Notes: generated from the sequence alone by a model not told the origin. Numbered from the stretch's first letter, positions 35,165-46,153 are shown. The stretch is 64,000 nucleotides of DNA from Diphasiastrum complanatum (GCA_029204225.1 CM055099.1:48927290-48991289); one strand, 5' to 3'. Translations and numbers: made by a program.

Positions 35165-36793
35165 ATGGAGTTCGATATGCATGCAGCAGACGCACCAGTT
35201 GCCAATGGATTTTCCTTCCGGGATAGCCGTCAGAGGCCTGAGGGTCCGGCTTCTATATTGGGCATTGGTATAGCCAACCCGCCTCACGTTTTCGAGCAGG
35301 CCGTGTACCCAGATTTTTTCTTCGACATTAACAATTGCAATGAAAAGACTGAGCTCAAAAAAAAGTTTCAACGTATCTGTAAGCCATCTAATTTTCTTTG
35401 AGAATCTGCATAATTGCTTGCATTTCACTGTGTTTACTAGGCTGCAGGAAGTGATAAATATTTCACAATCCGAATGAGAATAGCAGCTTAGATAGAGGAA
35501 AAAACTTGGTGAAACGCAATCACTCCAACCGATCTTAGTACATGATACTATTAACTGTGAAAAATCTGCATCATGTGTTGCATACCATTGTGCTTATCAG
35601 GTCAGTGAAGTAAAAATTTACCTTTTACACTCAAAATGTGTATAACTGCTAAGCGATGAAGGAGCTCAGTAATACATAATTACTTCCACTAACTATGGTA
35701 GAAATGCCAATCAGCCGCCAAGTATCAGCTGTGAATTCTCTTTTTAACTTTTCTTTATGTGCATCTATAGAAGTTATTCTAATTCTTGAAAGGTGTGGCA
35801 GGTGACAGATCTGGCATTAAGAAAAGGCATTTCTTTCTCACCGAGGAGATTCTTAGAGCCAATCCGGCGATGTGTACTTATATGGGTGGCTCTCTAGACG
35901 TGAGACAGGACATCGCCGTTGCAGAGGTACCAAAGCTCGCCAAGGAGGCTGCAATGAAGGCGATCAAGGAATGGGGTCAGCCTAAATCCAAAATCACCCA
36001 CGTTGTATTTGGAACAACGAGCGGAGTTGACATGCCTGGAGCTGATTTTCGTCTCACCAAGCTCCTGGGCCTTCGCCCAGATGTGAAAAGAGTAATGTTA
36101 TATCAGCAAGGCTGCTACGCCGGAGCAACCGTAACACGCATCGGGAAAGATCTGGCCGAAAACAACAAAGATGCTCGTGTTCTTGTAGTGTGCAGTGAGG
36201 TAACAGCAGTCACATTCCGAGCACCGAGTGAGACACATCTCGATGGGCTGGTTGGATCTGCGTTATTTGGGGATGGCGCTGCTGCCCTCATCCTTGGTTC
36301 GGATCCTGTCCCAGAGGTGGAGAAGCCCATCTTTGAAATCCATTGGGCTGGAGAGACGATCCTTCCTGACAGCGATGGCGCCATCAATGGTCATCTAAAA
36401 GAAGCTGGGCTGGTATTTCATCTGCTGAAGGATGTACCAGGACTAATATCAAAGAACATAGAAAGGGTCCTGTCAGAGGCATTGAAATATGCAGGTTCAC
36501 CAGAATACAATGACATATTTTGGGCTGTTCATCCAGGAGGCCCTGCCATCATTGATCAGATGGAGCAAAAGCTCAAACTCACACAAGGCAAGATGACAGC
36601 GACAAGAGACATTCTGGCAGCTTATGGAAACATGTCAAGTGCTTCAGTGCTTTTTGTGCTGAATCAACTCCGCAAAAGATCACTAGAGTTGAATCTATCT
36701 ACCACCGGAGAAGGCTGTGAACTGGGGGTATTGATCGGATTCGGTCCTGGCTTGACCGTGGAGACTCTGGTGCTGAAAAGTACTTCAATCTAA
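35165..36793 (+). CDS. CHS: Chalcone synthase-type polyketide synthase, copy A
   Basis: Exons are 35165-35378 and 35802-36793, joined by a 423-bp intron (CT/GTAAGCC...GTGGCAG/GTGAC) that splits a cysteine codon. This is the conserved CHS intron site, QRIC|DRSG. The spliced protein has 401 residues, normal for the family. Visible catalytic parts are the nucleophile cysteine in [12 protein letters not shown], histidine in [11 protein letters not shown], asparagine in YGNMSSASV, gatekeeper phenylalanines in [10 protein letters not shown] and GLVFHLLKD, and the GFGPGLTVE signature. CHS condenses p-coumaroyl-CoA with three malonyl-CoA to naringenin chalcone in the cytosol. Residues that shift product in related enzymes (T in AVTFR, G in GAINGHL, S in GNMSS) read as CHS-like. 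A bryophyte-type stilbenecarboxylate synthase or other type III PKS cannot be excluded. No disabling change was seen. Confidence 0.95.
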
Positions 36794-36978
36794 TATGGCT
36801 GCCTTCTTAGCTCTACCTTCAGCTTCATAAAATTCTTGAATTATTAGAGCCTTTTATATCTATCCAAATTTTATCTATAAATAAGAAGCGACCTCCTTAA
36901 TGATAGTTCTGATAACGCTGTTATACATATCTTCAATTTTTATAGATCTACATGGCATCAAATCCACTAGTATCCTGC

Positions 36979-37118
36979 TTAAGCTCTTTTATTGTGATGA
37001 GATCTTGACTTATAAAAATCATCATCTACAATTGATAACTATATTCTTATTGAAATTGACTTCTATACCAAGGTATGATGCTTAAGCTCTTTTATTGTAA
37101 TGAGATATTGACTTATAA
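36979..37118. repeat. Direct repeat in CHS 3' flank
   Basis: CTTAAGCTCTTTTATTGT followed by GATGAGAT-TTGACTTATAA-like sequence occurs at 36979-37016 and again at 37081-37118. The same pair is mirrored in the right arm. It produces two look-alike short frames that I do not regard as genes. Confidence 0.8.
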
Positions 37119-37760
37119 CAAGAACTTTGTGGCATACCAAAAAGGCCTTCCATTATTGTGGTGTTTTGAGATTTGTAAGTTTGTGAAAATTATTTGTTAT
37201 TTTCTAATTTTACAAATAATCATAGTTATTTTTATATTTGAGTATTTATCATGTCACAAACTTAGAATCAATGGTCACAAAATTATGTACAAAATTTTAA
37301 ATACTAGCTCTACAATATTGCATTCAATTTTCAAAAGTAACGACAAATTTATTATTATAGTATTATAGCTTAATATAAAATTTTTACAATTTATATTCAC
37401 GAAAGTAGTAAATTTCACGATGTAATATTTCCAATTTCATGATGCACATTCACAATTGCAGAAAATGAATATCACAATTCATTGTGTATGAATTGATGAA
37501 AGTATTGATAAATTTTATTGTTCTCAATTTCACGATTAAATTCACAAAAATGGTCACAATTTGTGCAATTAGACACTGACAAATGACCACAAATATCATG
37601 ATTGAGTACTCATTAATTTCATAATTCGATATAATTGATGAAATTCACATTTGTTATAAAAAAAAAGTCACAATTTTAATATGTAGAAAAATTGCTATCT
37701 TTTATTCACAATTGCAGTATTAAAAATAAGTCACGATCAAAGTATTCCGAGTATCATGAT

Positions 37761-37790
37761 TGAGTACTCACTAACTTGTGGTGGATGATC
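37761..37790 (-). pseudogene. Gypsy fragment, downstream piece split by copia insertion
   Basis: On the minus strand this continues the gypsy frame at 42138-42340 as SSTTS followed by a stop. The homologous frame at 19.2 kb reads DDDSSTTD. The 4.3-kb copia-type element sits exactly between the two pieces. Confidence 0.7.
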
Positions 37791-38436
37791 TGTGAAGGAT
37801 TTCAGATCATTCAAGATCCAATCCATGTCCCTGATCTTTGGTTACAGTAAGGAGCAAACCAACAATCCTAACAATGTAGAAAAACCAGAATCTACATACA
37901 AAATGAGATGCAAACTCTAAGAGATACTGATCAAACATGAACCAAAACATAAAATATGTTTGTTGTCCGTACAATTACAGTACCCTACTATATTTCACAC
38001 GTGTGGAACCGAAAATAGCAAAATATGAGCATTCTACACACAAGATTTCAAGATATCATCAAGAGAGTGCACCAATGAGTAGTAGAACCCAGAAAGAACC
38101 ATGTATAATGATGAAATGGGAGAGAGAAGATGTGTCTCTCCATGAGTTACATCCTTTTATAGCAGGTCCAAACCCTATTTGGCCACTTGGCTTTCCCTCC
38201 AAAATGTAAACCCTACTATTTTGGGGACTAGATTCAATGTACCCAAAGTTCAAATTTGATTCTCTCTCAAACTCGACTCCAACTTTCCCACACTTTCAAA
38301 AAGTGTTTATTGAATGTATTTTAAACTAATATAACTTCAAAAAGTTTATCTCTAAGTCTAAAATGAGTTTTGGCCTCATATAGACAATTTACCAAAATAC
38401 GACTAGACTAGACTAAACTAGTTGAAATCTCTTACA
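37791..38436 (-). repeat. 3' LTR of the pol-less copia element
   Basis: Minus-strand ends are TGTAAGAG...CTTCACA. It contains a CACACGTGTG palindrome near 37998-38007, which is changed to ACACATGTGT in the other LTR. Confidence 0.9.
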
Positions 38437-39425
38437 CTCCCTCTTCAACTAGTTTTGGCATAGTTTTGACCATACTACTTTGATCCAAATTTAGAATGAT
38501 CTCCATCCTAAGTATAGATATCCTTTCTAAGGTTCTAAAGTATCTTCCATAATTGATATAGAGAATAGTGTCCAAATTGGATGCTTCACTATCTATTACA
38601 TCAATTTTACACATCAAGATATAACTAGAACATGAAGAACCAAATAGAATGTAAATGAAATGATTCTTCCATGCTTCAAACTTTGAACTCTCTGGAAAAT
38701 TACAGCATTCGAACAATAAATGTTAGTGATGACCATTTGCTTGCTTGTCTCCTCCAACTTTGTCCTTTCTTGATATGTCTCCACCACAAAACTCCATGAA
38801 TGAGCCTCCATCTCCATCTTGCCACAAGAAACCATCAAACCTTGGAAATCCATGAGTAGGTGCGTACATTAATGATGCAAATCCATCACCACATTACTCC
38901 ATAAACCAAGTAGGTTGCACTAGTCCATCTTCAAGATCTACTTGACACAAGAAAATGACCATGAATTCACCAAAAATTGAAAATCTCCAAACATTGGCAT
39001 CAAGTAACTCTACACTTGAGAACTTGATCATGGATGAGTGATATAACGAACCTCTAATACCTTCATTTCCATTAGCAAAACCAGCCAAGAATGCTAATAC
39101 AACTCCAACAATAAGACATTGCAAGACAATGTAGCTAGTTTGTCCATATCTTGTCAATTTGCACACATCCACATGAAATAGCTCAAACATGAGACAGACC
39201 AAGTAAAGTAAACTTGAACAACACTTCATTGCTGCTCCTTTTACCTTATTTGAGTCTTCAATAACTGCAAAAACAGATCCATAACATCTTTGCCAATTAC
39301 CTCTCCTTTGATGCTCTTGACTAGCTCCAAATTGCCACCTTTCCTTTTGTGTTGTTGAAGCCCTTTGAGACCAACCTCTTGGTCTTCCTCTTGACCATCA
39401 AAGTCATTGAACAAACTTTGTTTTC
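38437..39425 (-). other. Cargo region, 3' part
   Basis: Broken minus frames. One (38894-39229) ends VDLEDGLVQPTWFME, which matches DLEDGLVLPTSQMES in the copia element at 58.35 kb. This segment is thus part of a shared family interior rather than random flank. Confidence 0.6.
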
Positions 39426-39429
39426 TAGA

Positions 39430-40167
39430 TCAATTACTTGCTTTTCTAGTATGAAAACTATGAGAACCAATATCCACTTGCATAGCATCATCTACACAAG
39501 CCAAAACATGTGAGTAAAGCAAAGTGAGTCGCTTCCACTTGATTTCAGACCTGAACCTTTGGAAATACTCCCTCTCAAACATATGATCTAGATCCAACAA
39601 GATCTCATCAATGCTTGATCTTGAATTTTCAGAAAGGTTAATGAAAACAATGTCACCAATGTCTCCATCATAAATCAAAAGATAGATTCCAAACTTTCCA
39701 TCCAACATGAAGTAGAGTAGGTGAAGATGAGTATCAAACCTAATAAATTCAGCCTTCTTGAATCCATAAAAAACCTCAATAAGCTCACCAATGAGATCTC
39801 CCTTGCCTTGAAGAAATTGCCTCTCGATTTGCTCCATGTAGTCTTCTCCAACCAACCTTTTGCCATCTCGATCATGAGTGATCAATTCACAATCATAGAA
39901 TCCTTTGAGTTGATGAAGAGATGTGAGATCCATGCCTTCGATCTTCCCAAGAACCAATCTTCCATTGCTCTTTCCTTCATAAGACTCCCTCTTAATGATT
40001 GCATCATAAGAAGTAGAAACCTCAAAGACATTAGAAGCCATGAAAAAAATGATTAGTACCTTCAACATAAGGATGATTGAAGTACTCTCTTTTTTCAAAC
40101 AGGAATTTCTATTCAATGATTTAGGTAATGACTCATATGATAATGATTCTTCCTCACTATCATTCAA
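39430..40167 (-). CDS. 245-residue cargo ORF of unknown function
   Basis: An uninterrupted frame in the interior of the pol-less copia element. It contains STSIILMLKVLIIFFMASNV, a hydrophobic stretch that could be one membrane segment. After it come a charged middle (MEQIERQFLQGKGDLIGELI) and FDTHLHLLYFMLDGKFGIYL. It is not gag, protease, integrase, RT or RNase H as I know them. The N-terminal part is also seen in the relict at 34.0-34.2 kb, so it belongs to the element. It could be a captured host segment or a degenerate env-like or accessory ORF; there is no evidence for either. Confidence 0.45.
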   Translation of the reverse strand: MNDSEEESLSYESLPKSLNRNSCLKKESTSIILMLKVLIIFFMASNVFEVSTSYDAIIKRESYEGKSNGRLVLGKIEGMDLTSLHQLKGFYDCELITHDRDGKRLVGEDYMEQIERQFLQGKGDLIGELIEVFYGFKKAEFIRFDTHLHLLYFMLDGKFGIYLLIYDGDIGDIVFINLSENSRSSIDEILLDLDHMFEREYFQRFRSEIKWKRLTLLYSHVLACVDDAMQVDIGSHSFHTRKASN

Positions 40168-40175
40168 AGAACTTC

Positions 40176-40679
40176 CTACTTTGAGCTCTTCACATACTTC
40201 TTGTCTTCTTGACTTGTGACTATCTCCCTCACCAAGTCTCTTGATAGAACCATTTGATCTCTCTCTTTATGAAGACATGTGACTCCACTTGCTACAAAAA
40301 TGACTTTCTTGGACTCATCACAAAAGAATGTAGAAGAACCATCTCCTTCATGAATGCACCTAGCAACATCTTTTTCCATATGATCAAAGAAATCATTAAC
40401 AACAATCTTTTCCAAAGAAGAACCTTCACCTCCATTGATGAAGTTAGCTCTTTCCTTACCTTTTGCATGCTTGCACTTGCCATGAAGAACCATTGAAACA
40501 CCATCATTATCCTCAAGACTAGCCAAGCTAGCACAAAGATGAACGTCTTTAAGAAGCATATCAGATCTTGACCTAGATCTAGCATAAGGAAGCTTTTTAG
40601 ACTTTGCATAAGATCCACCAATCTTATTGATGCTAAAAGAGAACTTTGGAAAGTTGAGACGATGTAGACTTGGATTCAT
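40176..40679 (-). CDS. Cargo ORF following gag, unknown function
   Basis: 167 codons. INKIGGSYAKSKKLPYARSR matches INKIGRSYAKYKELPYARSR in the copia element at 58.2 kb. A later segment, CDESKKVIFVASGVTCLHKE, matches the relict at 34.4 kb. The start of this frame lies in a gag remnant, suggesting gag and cargo were once one polyprotein. No domain was recognised. Confidence 0.5.
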   Translation of the reverse strand: MNPSLHRLNFPKFSFSINKIGGSYAKSKKLPYARSRSRSDMLLKDVHLCASLASLEDNDGVSMVLHGKCKHAKGKERANFINGGEGSSLEKIVVNDFFDHMEKDVARCIHEGDGSSTFFCDESKKVIFVASGVTCLHKERDQMVLSRDLVREIVTSQEDKKYVKSSK

Positions 40680-40688
40680 AAAGCTTCT

Positions 40689-40961
40689 TCAAAGCTTCCC
40701 AAGCCTCCAAAGGTGATGTGCACTTACCAACTTAAGAAGTTCGTTGGTAACATTCATCTTAATCATGTGTAGAGCTTTCTTTGCTCTCTTGTCATACCTC
40801 ACTTGATCTTGAGGTGCTTGAGGCCTCTCCTCCACACCTACAACAATCTCCATCAACTCATTCATCTCCAATAAGGACTCCATCCTCACCTTCCAAGTAG
40901 AATAGTTGATTGAGGTAAGCCTATCATTGCTCTCCAACATAAAGCCTCCACTTGTAGCCAT
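40689..40961 (-). pseudogene. Copia gag N-terminal part
   Basis: Starts MATSGGFMLESNDRLTSINY, with STWKVRMESLLEMNELMEIV and ALHMIKMNVTNELL, the same gag type as at 12.0 kb and 56.9 kb. A frameshift after NELLKLV breaks it. Compared with the 12-kb copy, the gag middle and zinc knuckle are deleted and cargo follows directly. Confidence 0.85.
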
Positions 40962-41471
40962 GTTGAAGTGACCTGATCTTCTCTTTCAACCTGTTCCAAT
41001 GCACAAAGCACTCTCTTGAATGTCAACAAATGAACTCAAGAAGAAATCACAAAGATATGGAACCTCTCAAATCTCTTCTAGCACTTCTAGCTAGAAAATC
41101 AACACATAGAATAGTGAGATCTTGATCAACCTATGATCTATCCTCAACCTAATGATTCTTGCCACTTACTAAGATTGAAACACACTCAAATGAAGTTAGG
41201 TAACCTCACAAACTAGAGATCCAATCAAAATTAGGGTTTTGACAAAATCACAAAAAAATGAATATCTCAAATTCTACATGCAATTTCTAGAAACTTGATA
41301 TATCTTCTTGTAGTATAATCCTATATTGAGATTTGACCTACAAAAGATCAATTCTACACATGCAAAAATGCTAATTTTTGAGTAGAGATCAATCTAGCAT
41401 GCTCTAGCATTGGTAACTCCTCCAAATATTTGCTAAAGATGGCTAATCCTTTCATAACCTGAAACACAAGA

Positions 41472-41483
41472 GCTCTGATACCA
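41472..41483 (-). other. Copia primer-binding site (initiator tRNA-Met type)
   Basis: TGGTATCAGAGC on the minus strand, directly after the LTR end CTTCACA. It is the standard plant copia PBS. Confidence 0.95.
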
Positions 41484-42137
41484 TGTGAAGGATTTCAAAT
41501 CATTCAAGATCCAATCCATGTCCCTGATCTTTGGTTTCAGTAAGGAGCAAACCAACAATCCTGCCAATGTAGAAAAATCAACATCTACATACAAAATGAG
41601 ATGCAAACTCTAAGAGATACTGATGAAACATGAACCGAAACATAAAATATGTTTGCTGTCTGTACAATTACAGTACCCTACTATGTGACACATGTGTGGA
41701 ACCGAAAATAGCAAAATATGAGCATTCTACACACAAGATTGCAAGATATCGTCAAGAGAGTGCACCAACGAGTAGTAGAACCCAAAGAGGACCATGTATA
41801 ATGATGAAATGAGAGAGAGAAGAGAGAAGATGTGTCTCTCCACGAGTTACATCCTTTTATAACAGGTCCAAACCCTATTTGGCCACTTGGCTTTCCCTCC
41901 AAAATGTAAACCCTACTATTTTGGGGACTAGATTCAATATACCCAAAGTTCAAATTTGAATCTCTCTCAAACTTGACTACCAACTTTCCCACACTTTCAA
42001 AAAGTGTTTATTGAATGTATTCTAGACTAATATAACTTCAAAAAGTTTATCTCTAAGTCTAAAATGAGTTTTGGCCTCATATAGACAATTTACCAAAATA
42101 TGACTAAACTAGACTAAACTAGTTGAAATCTCTCACA
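41484..42137 (-). repeat. 5' LTR of the pol-less copia element
   Basis: Pairs with 37791-38436. The length difference is explained by an extra GAGAAGAG-type unit in an AG-rich patch near 41820. Confidence 0.92.
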
Positions 42138-42340
42138 CGATCCATCATCAGCTTTTGGTGTAATTGGTTTCACCGCCCATGTGGTTGGATCGATCTTTAC
42201 AACCTGCTCCCTGTATTCAAAGCTGAGTTTTCCAATTTTCCAGTTGTGAACCACTTGCGCAGTCCTCAACCACGGTCTAGTAAATCGCAGTAGGCAGATG
42301 GGAACTTTGGTATATTGTAGGGTCGATGTTCTCATGTCGT
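42138..42340 (-). pseudogene. Gypsy fragment, upstream piece split by copia insertion
   Basis: The minus frame reads PWLRTAQVVHNWKIGKLSF, then VVKIDPTTWAVKPITPKADD and GS. It is a relative of the gypsy segment at 19.1-19.4 kb (protease-RT linker). With 37761-37790 it shows that the spacer between the CHS arms was gypsy DNA before copia landed. Confidence 0.75.
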
Positions 42341-43109
42341 AGTAGCCCTCCCACCTGTCAACAAGGGTTAGAACACTGGAAAGGTAGCTAACTGTGCATA
42401 GATGCTACTTTTAGATAGTTCTCTATTTTTTTCCTAACACTAACACCACTAACACTACTCACCCCTAACTCTACTCCACTAAACTAACATTCATCATGAT
42501 TTTGTGAAGGGAAGGGAGAGTAGAAGAGAGTGAGGGAGAGAAAGAGAGAAAGGGGGAGAGAGATTTGAGATGGAGGTTAGCTCAAATGCTCAATATCATT
42601 GCTTATGGAAAAACATTAACTAGTAAACCTTAAAATAAAGAGAGACGTTGATCATTGAGAGAGAGAGTTAAAATAGCAATGATCGACTTATACAGTGCTT
42701 TCTAATTTTGATGGCACCACGTGTGCCCAGTTTTAGAATTATCGGGCCGTCTTTCTTTTACGAGCCCTTTCAATGCTCTTAAGCAATTTTATCTTTGTAC
42801 TTGCTGATTAGTGTGAATATACAATGTGAATTCTTCTATCAGAAGCTACAAACCTTGGAAGAACTGAGATGAAAAATGCATGATATGAGTTGCCATCCTC
42901 CACTTGCTTTTCTTTTTTCACATATGTGAGCCTCCTTGGTTTGGATATCTCTCTCATAGATCTTCTTGGTGTAATAGCTTGAAGATGCTCCTTCTCAAGC
43001 CTCGACCCCTCCACATCTTGATTGTCTTGGAACCGGACTACTTCGCAGTGTTCGTGAGCAAGCCATTTCTAAGTGGAAGCTTAAATATGACAAAGCTTTC
43101 GCCTTGATC

Positions 43110-43112
<3 letters not shown>
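42341..43112. other. Spacer remainder; possible copia linker scrap
   Basis: Mostly unassigned. A minus frame at 42808-43014 has LQAITPRRSMREISKPRRLT, which recalls the basic RRSTR-x-RPP linker between integrase and RT in copia. Too short to be certain. Confidence 0.3.

Positions 43113-43191
<79 letters not shown>
43113..43191. repeat. (CT)n microsatellite
   Basis: About 39 uninterrupted CT units, just outside the inner edge of the right CHS arm region. Confidence 0.97.
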
Positions 43192-43198
<7 letters not shown>

Positions 43199-43199
43199 T

Positions 43200-43377
43200 A
43201 CCACTTTACTGAAACATGAATATCGTGAATATTGAAACGTGAATACTGAAACGTGAATATCGTGAAACATGAATATCGTGAATACTTTGAATACTGATCA
43301 TGAAACTCTGAATATGATCGTGATACTTCGATATTGATCGTGAACTCTGAATACTAGTCATGATACTTTGAATATTG
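43200..43377. repeat. Degenerate GTGAATA/TGATAC minisatellite at arm edge
   Basis: Repeated words GTGAATATCGTGAA, ATTGAAACGTGAATA, TGATCGTGATACT and TGAATACTGATCATGA fill the stretch between the CT array and the right arm. The same flavour of repeat (TTCACAATT, ATCATGATT) continues inside both arms at 37400-37760 and 43378-43740. Confidence 0.65.
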
Positions 43378-44344
43378 ATCATGATACTCTAAATACTTTG
43401 ATCGTGACTTATTTTTAATACTGCAATTGTGAATAAAAGATAGCAATTTTTCTACATACTAAAATTGTGACTTTTTTTTTATAACAAATGTGAATTTCAT
43501 CAATTATATCGAATTATGAAATTAATGAGTACTCAATCATGATATTTGTGGTCATTTGTCAGTGTCTAATTGCACAAATTGTGACCATTTTTGTGAATTT
43601 AATCGTGAAATTGAGAACAATAAAATTTATCAATACTTTCATCAATTCATACACAATGAATTGTGATATTCATTTTCTGCAATTGTGAATGTGCATCATG
43701 AAATTGGAAATATTACATCGTGAAATTTACTACTTTCGTGAATATAAATTGTAAAAATTTTATATTAAGCTATAATACTATAATAATAAATTTGTCGTTA
43801 CTTTTGAAAATTGAATGCAATATTGTAGAGCTAGTATTTAAAATTTTGTACATAATTTTGTGACCATTGATTCTAAGTTTGTGACATGATAAATACTCAA
43901 ATATAAAAATAACTATGATTATTTGTAAAATTAGAAAATAACAAATAATTTTCACAAACTTACAAATCTCAAAACACCACAATAATGGAAGGCCTTTTTG
44001 GTATGCCACAAAGTTCTTGTTATAAGTCAATATCTCATTACAATAAAAGAGCTTAAGCATCATACCTTGGTATAGAAGTCAATTTCAATAAGAATATAGT
44101 TATCAATTGTAGATGATGATTTTTATAAGTCAAGATCTCATCACAATAAAAGAGCTTAAGCAGGATACTAGTGGATTTGATGCCATGTAGATCTATAAAA
44201 ATTGAAGATATGTATAACAGCGTTATCAGAACTATCATTAAGGAGGTCGCTTCTTATTTATAGATAAAATTTGGATAGATATAAAAGGCTCTAATAATTC
44301 AAGAATTTTATGAAGCTGAAGGTAGAGCTAAGAAGGCAGCCATA

Positions 44345-45973
44345 TTAGATTGAAGTACTTTTCAGCACCAGAGTCTCCACGGTCAAGCCAGGACCGAATC
44401 CGATCAATACCCCCAGTTCACAGCCTTCTCCGGTGGTAGATAGATTCAACTCTAGTGATCTTTTGCGGAGTTGATTCAGCACAAAAAGCACTGAAGCACT
44501 TGACATGTTTCCATAAGCTGCCAGAATGTCTCTTGTCGCTGTCATCTTGCCTTGTGTGAGTTTGAGCTTTTGCTCCATCTGATCAATGATGGCAGGGCCT
44601 CCTGGATGAACAGCCCAAAATATGTCATTGTATTCTGGTGAACCTGCATATTTCAATGCCTCTGACAGGACCCTTTCTATGTTCTTTGATATTAGTCCTG
44701 GTACATCCTTCAGCAGATGAAATACCAGCCCAGCTTCTTTTAGATGACCATTGATGGCGCCATCGCTGTCAGGAAGGATCGTCTCTCCAGCCCAATGGAT
44801 TTCAAAGATGGGCTTCTCCACCTCTGGGACAGGATCCGAACCAAGGATGAGGGCAGCAGCGCCATCCCCAAATAACGCAGATCCAACCAGCCCATCGAGA
44901 TGTGTCTCACTCGGTGCTCGGAATGTGACTGCTGTTACCTCACTGCACACTACAAGAACACGAGCATCTTTGTTGTTTTCGGCCAGATCTTTCCCGATGC
45001 GTGTTACGGTTGCTCCGGCGTAGCAGCCTTGCTGATATAACATTACTCTTTTCACATCTGGGCGAAGGCCCAGGAGCTTGGTGAGACGAAAATCAGCTCC
45101 AGGCATGTCAACTCCGCTCGTTGTTCCAAATACAACGTGGGTGATTTTGGATTTAGGCTGACCCCATTCCTTGATCGCCTTCATTGCAGCCTCCTTGGCG
45201 AGCTTTGGTACCTCTGCAACGGCGATGTCCTGTCTCACGTCTAGAGAGCCACCCATATAAGTACACATCGCCGGATTGGCTCTAAGAATCTCCTCGGTGA
45301 GAAAGAAATGCCTTTTCTTAATGCCAGATCTGTCACCTGCCACACCTTTCAAGAATTAGAATAACTTCTATAGATGCACATAAAGAAAAGTTAAAAAGAG
45401 AATTCACAGCTGATACTTGGCGGCTGATTGGCATTTCTACCATAGTTAGTGGAAGTAATTATGTATTACTGAGCTCCTTCATCGCTTAGCAGTTATACAC
45501 ATTTTGAGTGTAAAAGGTAAATTTTTACTTCACTGACCTGATAAGCACAATGGTATGCAACACATGATGCAGATAATTCACAGTTGATAGTATCATGTAC
45601 TAAGATCGGTTGGAGTGATTGCGTTTCACCAAGTTTTTTCCTCTATCTAAGCTGCTATTCTCATTTGGATTGTGAAATGTTTATCACTTCCTGCAGCCTA
45701 GTAAACACAGTGAAATGCAAGCAATTATGCAGATTCTCAAAGAAAATTAGATGGCTTACAGATACGTTGAAACTTTTTTTTGAGCTCAGTCTTTTTATTG
45801 CAATTGTTAATGTCGAAGAAAAAATCTGGGTACACGGCCTGCTCGAAAACGTGAGGCGGGTTGGCTATACCAATGCCCAATATAGAAGCCGGACCCTCAG
45901 GCCTCTGACGGCTATCCCGGAAGGAAAATCCATTGGCAACTGGTGCGTCTGCTGCATGCACATCGAACTCCAT
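44345..45973 (-). CDS. CHS: Chalcone synthase-type polyketide synthase, copy B
   Basis: Exons on the minus strand are 45973-45760 and 45336-44345, with an intron of 423 bp exactly as in copy A. The exon 2 protein sequence is identical to copy A over its whole length. Exon 1 differs at two residues: methionine 5 to valine, and a glutamate to lysine at residue 60 (NNCNE/NNCNK), shortly before the intron site. All catalytic residues (Cys in QQGCYAG, His in AVHPGG, Asn in GNMSSA) are present, so both genes look able to make enzyme. The two are convergent, with stop codons about 7.55 kb apart. Expression differences, if any, would come from the few promoter and intron changes. Confidence 0.95.
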
Positions 45974-46153
45974 TTTCTAATCAAACAGTACACTCTTTGA
46001 GGAGCTTGTCAGATACAATCTAGCAGCTAAATCCAACAAGATAGAGAAAACATGTTATAGACCACCTTCTACTGCTAGGCTGCATACATCTGACCAGCGC
46101 AAATGCAATTGCGTAGAGCTCTTTTATGCTCTTACCCTACCTACCCGTCTTTT
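45974..46153 (-). promoter_or_regulatory. Putative CHS promoter, right copy
   Basis: Mirror image of the left promoter, with the TACCTACC MYB-type core and the TATA-like CATAAAAG conserved. One base change was noted about 55 bases upstream of the start codon (GCTGTTAG versus GCTGCTAG). Confidence 0.45.

Larger units (their letters stand above)
34591..37760 (+). repeat. Left arm of 3,170-bp inverted duplication (CHS palindrome)
   Basis: Position x in this arm pairs with position 81138 - x in the right arm at every landmark I checked: outer ends 34591/46547, start codons 35165/45973, intron edges, stop codons, and inner ends 37760/43378. So there is no net insertion or deletion between the arms. 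Only about a dozen base differences were found by eye. Confidence 0.95.
37791..42137 (-). mobile_element. Copia-type LTR element without pol (TR-GAG-like)
   Basis: Complete element: LTRs of about 646 and 654 bp, a PBS directly inside the 5' LTR and a polypurine tract (AGTTGAAGAGGGAG on the minus strand) inside the 3' LTR. Flanks TGATC (37786-37790) and CGATC (42138-42142) form a 5-bp target-site duplication with one mismatch. The 3.05-kb interior encodes a copia gag N-terminus and unknown cargo but no zinc knuckle, protease, integrase, RT or RNase H. It must depend on another copia element. The LTRs differ by about 5% by eye plus an 8-bp indel. Confidence 0.92.

Noticed and set aside
35786-35801. 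ATG-led start of CHS exon 2 reading MKGVAG
   Set aside because: It lies in the intron; the acceptor GTGGCAG/GTGAC gives the conserved QRIC|DRSG junction with exon 1.
36115-36387. 90-codon antisense frame inside CHS exon 2 (also 44751-45023 in copy B)
   Set aside because: Shadow of a strongly conserved coding exon; no independent features.
36900-37368. Two short frames in the CHS 3' flank, identical in both arms
   Set aside because: Identity is explained by the recent duplication; the sequence is AT-rich, internally repeated and shows no domain.
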